Below are positions 58,566 to 64,000 of a stretch of DNA of 64,000 bases, piece by piece. Source of the stretch: Planomonospora sp. ID82291. Lineage in GTDB: Bacteria > Actinomycetota > Actinomycetes > Streptosporangiales > Streptosporangiaceae. The notes beneath the pieces are model-generated. The model saw nothing but the letters and a program-made list of their open reading frames with translations, did not search any database and was not told the origin of the DNA. The stretch lies in the NCBI RefSeq assembly GCF_015711645.1, contig NZ_JABTEX010000005.1:248001-312000 (forward strand). The letters are read 5' to 3'. The translations under genes were made by a program, and so were the position numbers. Each line of letters begins with the position of its first letter. The first letter of the stretch is position 1.

Positions 58566-59545
58566 CCGTCCGGGTCCGCCCGCCGGTCCCCGCCCGCCGA
58601 GGCGAGCAGGCGGCGGGCGAAGGCGGCGCAGGCGTCCCGGAACTCCGCGGGCTCGACGACCGTGAAGTCGGCGTCCAGGAGGACGAGGCCCTGGACGAGC
58701 CACTCCCAGGAGTCGAGCCACAGGGTCACCCGGGTCTCGCGGTCGCCGGCCCGCCGGATCAGGGCGTCCTGGTGCCGCAGCGCGTCGGCGACCTCGTGCG
58801 GCTCCGCCCGCACGACGAGCCGGACCCGGCGGCGGCCGGTGTTCAGACCCTGGCGGAGGTACGCCAGGGCCGTGCCGGCCGGCAGCTCCCGCGGGGGGTG
58901 CCGGACCCCGGTGCGCGCGAGGCCGGTGACGCGGTCGAGGCGGAACACCCGCCAGTCGTCCCTGTCCCGGTCCCAGCCCAGCAGGTACCAGCGCAGGTGG
59001 AGATGGACCAGCCGGTGCGGCTCCGCCCGCCGGCGGCTCGGCCTTCCGCGCTTGTCCGTGTAGTCGAACGACACGGCCTCCCGGCCGGCGATCGCCTCGG
59101 CGAGGCCGGTCAGGACCTCCGCGCTCACGCTGGGCGCGTGCTGCCGGCCGGTCTCCAGGCCGGCGCGCAGCGCGGCCGCGCGGGGGCGCAGCCGCGCCGG
59201 GAGGAACTGGTCGAGTTTGCCGTAGGCGCGGGTGGCCGCGTCGTCGAGGGTCCCGTCCTCGTCGGAGTGCAGGGAGGCGAGCGCGGCCAGGCCGAGCAGC
59301 GCCGCGACCGCCTCGTCGTCGTCGAGGACGAGCGGGGGCATCGTCCGGCCCGCCACGAGCCGGTAGTGGCCGCCGGGCCCCGGCTGCGTCGCGACGGGGT
59401 AGCCGTAGCCCCGCAGCCGCTCGACGTCGCGGCGGACGGTCCGCGGGCTCACGCCCAGCCGGGAGGCCAGTTCCTCCCCGCTGAACGGACCTCCCGTCTG
59501 CAGCGTCGCCAGCAGCGTCAGCACGCGCTCGGTCACATCGGCCAT
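58433..59545 (-). CDS. WYL-domain transcriptional regulator (YafY/DeoR-type HTH)
   Basis: This frame encodes 370 residues from the ATG of MADVTERVL. The winged helix-turn-helix (about 5-60: SGEELASRLGVSPRTVRRDVERL) and the WYL domain (about 140-230: VSFDYTDKRG ... HLRWYLLGWDRDRDDWRVFRLDR) are followed by the WCX extension. WYL regulators sense nucleic-acid or other ligands, often in DNA-damage or defence settings. The last 40 residues are low-complexity and lie antisense to the oxidoreductase gene. It is divergent from the UvrA-like gene with 62 bases between, so it probably controls it. Confidence 0.88.
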   Translation of the reverse strand: MADVTERVLTLLATLQTGGPFSGEELASRLGVSPRTVRRDVERLRGYGYPVATQPGPGGHYRLVAGRTMPPLVLDDDEAVAALLGLAALASLHSDEDGTLDDAATRAYGKLDQFLPARLRPRAAALRAGLETGRQHAPSVSAEVLTGLAEAIAGREAVSFDYTDKRGRPSRRRAEPHRLVHLHLRWYLLGWDRDRDDWRVFRLDRVTGLARTGVRHPPRELPAGTALAYLRQGLNTGRRRVRLVVRAEPHEVADALRHQDALIRRAGDRETRVTLWLDSWEWLVQGLVLLDADFTVVEPAEFRDACAAFARRLLASAGGDRRADPDGQSATTEPSAAERRAASSTVRAATTSSGSTGGGAPSRRAEATDR

Positions 59546-59607
59546 GGGTCCATCATCCGCGCAATCGCGGCCAGGATCCGACCGCATCCGGTCCTAGCGT
59601 GGGCGGC

Positions 59608-61929
59608 ATGGTGAAGCGCAGCATCTCCGTCAAGGGCGCCCGTACGAACAACCTCCGCGATCTGGACGCGGAGATCCCCCGCAACCGCCTCGTCGTCTTC
59701 GCCGGCCTGTCGGGGTCGGGCAAGTCGTCGCTGGTCTTCGACACGATCGCGGCGGAGGCCGGGTACCAGCTCAACGACACCTTCCCGCCGTTCACGAGGA
59801 ACCGGCTCCCGAAGTGGACCCGGCCCGACGTGGAGCACATCGACGGGCTCTCCCCGGTGGTGGTGATCGACCAGCGGCGCCTGGGCGGCAACGCCCGCTC
59901 CACGGTCGGCACGATCACCGATACCTGGGCCTACCTGCGGCTGCTGTACTCGCGGCTCGGCGACCCGCACGTGGGCGAGTCGAACCGCTTCTCGTTCAAC
60001 GACCCCGCCGGGATGTGCCCGGCGTGCTCGGGACTCGGCGAGGTCGTCGCCCCCGCCGTCGACCGGTTCCTCGACCTCGACAGGTCGCTCCGGCAGGGGG
60101 CGATCCTCCTGCCGGGCTTCGGCGACGGCGGTTACTGGTACTCCCGGTACGCCGACATCGGCTCCTTCAGCGCGGACACGCCGCTGCGGGACTGGAGCCG
60201 GGAGGAGCGCGAGGCCCTGCTGCACGGCGGTGAGGCGGCGGCGCGGCTGGGGCGCAGGCCGCCCAAGGACTACGAGGGGGTCGTCGAGCGGTTCACCCGG
60301 ATCTACCTGAACACCTCCGACAACGTCTCCGAGCGCAAGCAGGAGACGATCCGCCGGTTCACCCGGTCCGAGGTCTGCCCGGACTGCGGCGGGGACCGGC
60401 TCAACGAGCGGTCCCGCACCGCCACCGTGCGGGGACGCACGATCGGCGAGCTGGCCCGCCTGGAGGTCGCCGAGCTCGCCGGATTCGTCCGGGGCGTCGA
60501 GGCGCCGTCCGTCGCCCCCGTCGTGGCCGCGCTCGTCTCCCGGCTCGACGCCATGGACGCCATCGGGCTGGGTTACCTCACCCTGGCCCGGGCGACCACG
60601 ACGCTGTCGGGCGGCGAGTCCCAGCGCGTCAAGATCGTCAAACATCTCGGCTCCAGCCTCACCGAGATGGTCTACGTGTTCGACGAGCCCACGGCCGGGC
60701 TCCACCCCACCGACGTCGAATCCGTGACGCGGCTCCTCAAGCGGCTGCGCGACGGCGGGAACAGCGTCCTGGTCGTCGAGCACGACCCCGCCGTGATGGC
60801 GATCGCCGACCAGGTCGTCGAGATCGGCCCCGGCGCCGGGGCCGAGGGAGGACGGCTCGTCTTCCAGGGCACCTTCGCGGAGCTGCGGCACGCCGACACG
60901 CCCACCGGCCGCGCGCTCCGCCGGGACCGGTCCGGCGAACGGGTCCCCCGGACGGCCTCGGGGGTGATCGAGATCACCGAGGCGACCCGCAACAACCTGC
61001 GGCGCGTCACCGTCGGCATCCCCGCCGGGGTGATGACCGTCCTCACCGGCGTCGCGGGCTCGGGGAAGTCCAGCCTCGCCGCCGAACTGGCCGACCGGCA
61101 CGACGTCACCGTCATCGACCAGAGGCCGGTCAGCACCAGCCGCCGGTCCACTCCCATCACCTACACCGGCATCGCGCCGGCGATCCGCAGGCTGTTCGCC
61201 CGGCACAACGGCGTCCCCGCCGCGCTGTTCAGCGCGAACTCCGAAGGGGCCTGCCCCGGATGCGGCGGCCTCGGGACCGTCTACACCGACCTGGCCTTCA
61301 TGGACGGCCAGGAGGTCGTCTGCGAGGCGTGCCGGGGGCGGCGGTTCGTGCCCGAGGTGCTCGCCCACACCGTCGACGGCCTGTCCATCGCCGACGTCGA
61401 GGCGCTCTCCGTCGACCAGGCGAGGAAGCGGCTGCCCGACGAGGCCGTCGCCGGGGCCCTGCGGCACCTGTCGGAGGTCGGTCTCGGCTACCTGCGGCTG
61501 GGCCAGCCGCTCACCACGCTCTCGGGCGGGGAGTGCCAGCGCGTCAAGATCGCCAAAGAGCTGCGCGACACCGTCCGGCCCACCGTCTACCTGCTCGACG
61601 AACCCACCACGGGCCTGCATCCCGGCGACATCGACACGCTGCTCGGCGTGCTGGACGCGCTCGTCGACCAGGGCCACACGGTCGTGGTGATCGAGCACGA
61701 CCTGGACGTCGTCCGGCACGCCGACTGGCTGATCGACCTGGGTCCGGGGCCCGGCAGGCACGGCGGGACCGTCCTGTACGAGGGGCCCGTCCGGGACTAC
61801 CGGCCGGAGGCGGGCACCCCGACGGCCCGTGCCCTCGCGGCCCCCGGCCCGTCCGGCAGGCGTCCCCGGTCGCCCGGCCCGTCCGGCAGGCGTCCCCGGT
61901 CGCCCGGCCCGTCCGGCAGGCGTTCCTAG
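59608..61929 (+). CDS. UvrA-like ABC ATPase (drug-resistance type)
   Basis: This frame encodes 773 residues. Two ABC cassettes: Walker A GLSGSGKSS (about 35) and GVAGSGKSS (about 485); signatures TTLSGGESQRVK and TTLSGGECQRVK; Walker B YVFDEPTAGLHP and YLLDEPTTGLHP; zinc-type cysteine pairs CPACSG, CPDCGG and CPGCGG/CEAC. It is about 180 residues shorter than true UvrA, in the size range of DrrC-like proteins that protect against DNA-binding antibiotics. The ATG is preferred over a GTG nine bases upstream. A TAGCGT box close to the start suggests a leaderless or very short-leader mRNA. Confidence 0.9.
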   Translation: MVKRSISVKGARTNNLRDLDAEIPRNRLVVFAGLSGSGKSSLVFDTIAAEAGYQLNDTFPPFTRNRLPKWTRPDVEHIDGLSPVVVIDQRRLGGNARSTVGTITDTWAYLRLLYSRLGDPHVGESNRFSFNDPAGMCPACSGLGEVVAPAVDRFLDLDRSLRQGAILLPGFGDGGYWYSRYADIGSFSADTPLRDWSREEREALLHGGEAAARLGRRPPKDYEGVVERFTRIYLNTSDNVSERKQETIRRFTRSEVCPDCGGDRLNERSRTATVRGRTIGELARLEVAELAGFVRGVEAPSVAPVVAALVSRLDAMDAIGLGYLTLARATTTLSGGESQRVKIVKHLGSSLTEMVYVFDEPTAGLHPTDVESVTRLLKRLRDGGNSVLVVEHDPAVMAIADQVVEIGPGAGAEGGRLVFQGTFAELRHADTPTGRALRRDRSGERVPRTASGVIEITEATRNNLRRVTVGIPAGVMTVLTGVAGSGKSSLAAELADRHDVTVIDQRPVSTSRRSTPITYTGIAPAIRRLFARHNGVPAALFSANSEGACPGCGGLGTVYTDLAFMDGQEVVCEACRGRRFVPEVLAHTVDGLSIADVEALSVDQARKRLPDEAVAGALRHLSEVGLGYLRLGQPLTTLSGGECQRVKIAKELRDTVRPTVYLLDEPTTGLHPGDIDTLLGVLDALVDQGHTVVVIEHDLDVVRHADWLIDLGPGPGRHGGTVLYEGPVRDYRPEAGTPTARALAAPGPSGRRPRSPGPSGRRPRSPGPSGRRS
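61844..61923. repeat. 30-bp tandem repeat at the 3' end of the UvrA-like gene
   Basis: CGTCCCCGGTCGCCCGGCCC GTCCGGCAGG occurs as two identical 30-bp copies (61,861-61,890 and 61,891-61,920) with partial copies on both sides. It is in frame and gives PGPSGRRPRS repeats as a disordered basic tail. Confidence 0.85.
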
Positions 61930-62726
61930 TCGCGCAGGCGGGAGCGCAGGGCGCGGGTGTCGTCGTCGGTCCAGCCCTGGGAGGCGAGCCACTCCATGGG
62001 ACCGCCGAAGCGGTCCTCCAGCACGCCGAAGAACTGCTCGATGTACTTCTCCCGGGGCCGGTGGTCGTCGGCCGGGCGGGAGTCGAGGTCGTCGCGGTAG
62101 GTGCTGCTGGCGCGCAGCCGGTCCAGGATGGCCTCGATGCGCTCGCCGCTGGCGGCGTAGTCGGCGACGATGGCCTCGCGGGTGGCCCCGGCGACCTCCA
62201 GCGCCAGGGCGCAGACGACGCCCGTGCGGTCCTTGCCGGCCGCGCAGTGCACGATCGCGGCGCCGTCGTCGCGGGCCAGGGCGCGCAGGGCGGCCAGCAC
62301 CGAGTCGGGACGCTCGCGCAGGTAGCCGTAGTAGAAGCCGGTCACCCGCAGTTCGGCCAGCTTCTCCTCCTCGACCCGCTCCTGCCAGGGCAGCACCCGG
62401 TCGGCGTCGACGGTGTCGGCCTCGACGTCGGTGTGCCGGCCGCCCTCGGCGAAGAGCGTGAGGTGGTGGATGCTCACCTCGGGGACGCGGGTGAGCGGGC
62501 CCGGCCCCTCCATGAACACCTCCGGGCCGGATCGCAGGTCGACGACGTGGCGGAGCTTCAGCTCGGCGACGAGCCGCTCGACGTCGCGGCCGGTCAGTCC
62601 CTGCAGGTTGTCCGACCGGAAGATCCGGCCGAAGCGCGTGGTCCCGCCGTCCACGGTGGCGAGCCCGCCGAGGTCGCGGACGTTGACGGCGCCTTCGAGA
62701 TCGATCCATCGCGTGAAGTCGTTCAT
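61926..62726 (-). CDS. Tyrosine-protein phosphatase (PtpB-like)
   Basis: This frame encodes 266 residues, start at MNDFTRWIDLEGAVNVRDLGG. The phosphatase loop IVHCAAGKDRTG holds the nucleophilic Cys and Arg; RIFRSDNLQGLT and HVVDLRSGPE are typical of the DSP/PtpB group, where the Lys-Asp in the loop allows phosphoinositide or phosphotyrosine substrates. TATAGA lies about 17 bases before the start, suggesting a near-leaderless transcript. Convergent with the UvrA-like gene, sharing three bases of their stop codons. Confidence 0.9.
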   Translation of the reverse strand: MNDFTRWIDLEGAVNVRDLGGLATVDGGTTRFGRIFRSDNLQGLTGRDVERLVAELKLRHVVDLRSGPEVFMEGPGPLTRVPEVSIHHLTLFAEGGRHTDVEADTVDADRVLPWQERVEEEKLAELRVTGFYYGYLRERPDSVLAALRALARDDGAAIVHCAAGKDRTGVVCALALEVAGATREAIVADYAASGERIEAILDRLRASSTYRDDLDSRPADDHRPREKYIEQFFGVLEDRFGGPMEWLASQGWTDDDTRALRSRLRD

Positions 62727-62881
62727 CACGGTGAGTCTATACATGGACATATGGCCACCCAGTGAACGCCGAGCGCGGACGGCGGTAACCGTCGGAGACC
62801 GGTACGCGGCCACCGCACCCCCGGCACCCCCGGCGCCCCGGCGCCTCCGGGGTTCCGGGCGGCGCGCCCGCGGCGGCGGGC

Positions 62882-64000
62882 TCACTCCCGGGCGCGGCGC
62901 AGGAGCTCCAGCGTCCGGCCCGTGCCCGAGAGGTTGCCGAGGCTGCGGTAGATGTCCTGGGCCCGGGTGAGCACGGCGTCCGCCGCCTGCCGGTCCCCCG
63001 CCTCCAGGTGCACCTCGCCGAGGCGGCGCAGGCTCCGGGCCATCCACCACCGGTCGCCCAGCTCCTCGAAGGCCCGTACGGCGCTGCGGAGCGACTCCAC
63101 GGCCTCCTGCGTCCTCCCGGCCCGCGCGTGGACGCGTCCTGCCGACAGCTCGGTCCTGGCCACCCCCCACGAGTCGCCCAGCTGGGTGAGCAGGTCGGCG
63201 GCCTGCCGTACGTATCTCAGCTCGGTCAGCCGGTTCGCCGGGTTGCCGACCTCCCCGGCGGCGCGCAGGCACCGGGCGACCTCCCAGTCCTCGCCCCGGG
63301 ACCGGAACATCTCCGCGGCGCGGTCCAGGCTGAAGCCCGCCCGGGTGAAGTACTCGTGGGCGGCCTTGGCCTCGCCCCGCTCGTGCAGGTCCCGTGCGAT
63401 GGTGCCGAGCACCTCGCCGTAGGCGCGCAGCGTCTGGGCCTCCGAATACCGGTTGCGGTCGCGCTCGAACACGTCCAGGGCGTCCTCCAGCAGCTGCCGG
63501 GCCTCCTCGGTCCGCCGCTGGGCGAGCCGCAGCTCGGCCAGGTTCCGCCGGGTGCGCGCCGCCCACCAGCGGTCGTCCTCCTCCCTGAACACGGCGATCG
63601 CCGCGGTGAGGTGCTCCTGGCCCCGGTCGAGGCCGCCGTCGCTGAACAGGGTCATGCCGACCGTGCGCATCGCCCGCGCGGCCCACCACCGCTCACCGAG
63701 CCCGGTGAAGATCTCCAGGGCGCGCTCGGCGTCCCGGCGGGCCCGCCGGTGGCCGCCCTGGCCGCCGGTCACCGCCGCCCGGTCCATCAGCGCGATGCCC
63801 AGCGCCCGCCGGTCGCCCATGCGCTCCGCGGCCTCGCACGCGATCTCGGCGACCGCCCGCCAGTCGGACCAGTAGGCGCGCAGCGAGTGGCACAGCGAGC
63901 AGAAGGCCCGGCCCAGCCCCCAGGCCAGCTCCCACATCTCCATGCCCCGCGCCTGGTTGATCAGGGCGACCAGGGTCAGCCGCTCGGCGTTGAGCCAGTC
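62882..64000 (-). CDS. C-terminal TPR region of an AfsR-like regulator (N-terminus beyond right edge)
   Basis: The frame is open through the right edge (DWLNAERLTLVALINQARGM at the edge), so the visible 372 residues are only the C-terminal part. Repeated helical pairs such as RALGIALMDRAAVTGGQG, RWWAARAMRTVGMTLF, RWWAARTRRNLAELRL and RWWMARSLRRLGEVHL are TPR units. The LNAERxxLVAL phrase is the usual junction between NB-ARC and TPR in AfsR/SARP-type or related ATPase regulators. Whether a DNA-binding domain exists cannot be seen. Confidence 0.8.
   Translation of the reverse strand, partial: DWLNAERLTLVALINQARGMEMWELAWGLGRAFCSLCHSLRAYWSDWRAVAEIACEAAERMGDRRALGIALMDRAAVTGGQGGHRRARRDAERALEIFTGLGERWWAARAMRTVGMTLFSDGGLDRGQEHLTAAIAVFREEDDRWWAARTRRNLAELRLAQRRTEEARQLLEDALDVFERDRNRYSEAQTLRAYGEVLGTIARDLHERGEAKAAHEYFTRAGFSLDRAAEMFRSRGEDWEVARCLRAAGEVGNPANRLTELRYVRQAADLLTQLGDSWGVARTELSAGRVHARAGRTQEAVESLRSAVRAFEELGDRWWMARSLRRLGEVHLEAGDRQAADAVLTRAQDIYRSLGNLSGTGRTLELLRRARE

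Overview
The window is very GC-rich DNA with GTG/ATG starts, four-base start/stop overlaps and dense operons. It carries NRPS, terpene cyclase, NB-ARC/TPR regulators and acyl-CoA dehydrogenase/FadD operons. This points to a filamentous actinomycete, probably Streptosporangiaceae or a relative (inference from gene content, not from a search).

Region 1 (1-9,547) is the integrase end of a prophage that continues off the left edge. Integrase and repressor read rightward. An excisionase-like HTH gene, a zinc-finger protein and a primase-helicase read leftward, followed by a hairpin-rich non-coding stretch, a P27-type terminase small subunit, five small genes and an open-ended tail tape-measure gene. 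The integrase stops about 25 bp from the 3' end of the RNase P RNA gene (9,574-9,980, minus), so rnpB is the likely attachment site.

Region 2 (10,040-24,177) is chromosomal: a NIF3 / zinc-ribbon / RNase H-phosphatase operon; a Baeyer-Villiger-type monooxygenase and an M19 dipeptidase; a leftward two-subunit acyl-CoA dehydrogenase plus FadD operon reminiscent of steroid side-chain catabolism; an orphan histidine kinase; an EamA transporter; and an AurF-type di-iron oxygenase coupled to a short-chain dehydrogenase.

Region 3 (24,263-31,758) is a plant-polysaccharide module: GH43 and GH5 enzymes, a LacI regulator, and an ABC sugar importer without its own ATPase. Shared palindromes (YGAAASTTTCR type) lie before GH5 and the solute-binding protein as pairs spaced exactly 20 bp, with a related site before lacI.

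Region 4 (32,287-43,532) is a compact leftward NRPS operon: MbtH, a free carrier protein, a stand-alone ligase, C-CP, a stand-alone C domain, A-CP (glycine-like code) and C-A-CP (code suggesting a basic amino acid). No thioesterase is present. Its best promoter has a TGGGAGCGTTCCCA palindrome at the expected start of transcription, and a perfect TGGGAGCGCTCCCA lies 199 bp upstream. These match the motif recognised by the cellobiose repressor CebR, so the cluster may be switched on by cellulose breakdown products. This is the most interesting idea in the window.

Region 5 (43,710-64,000) holds copC-copD facing a histidine-rich membrane protein, an orphan molybdenum-hydroxylase large subunit, a hydrolase-ABC ATPase fusion with its permease, an NB-ARC/TPR ATPase beside a class I terpene cyclase, a PAC2 protein and oxidoreductase, a WYL regulator divergent from a UvrA-like ABC protein, a tyrosine phosphatase, and the C-terminal TPR part of a regulator cut by the right edge.
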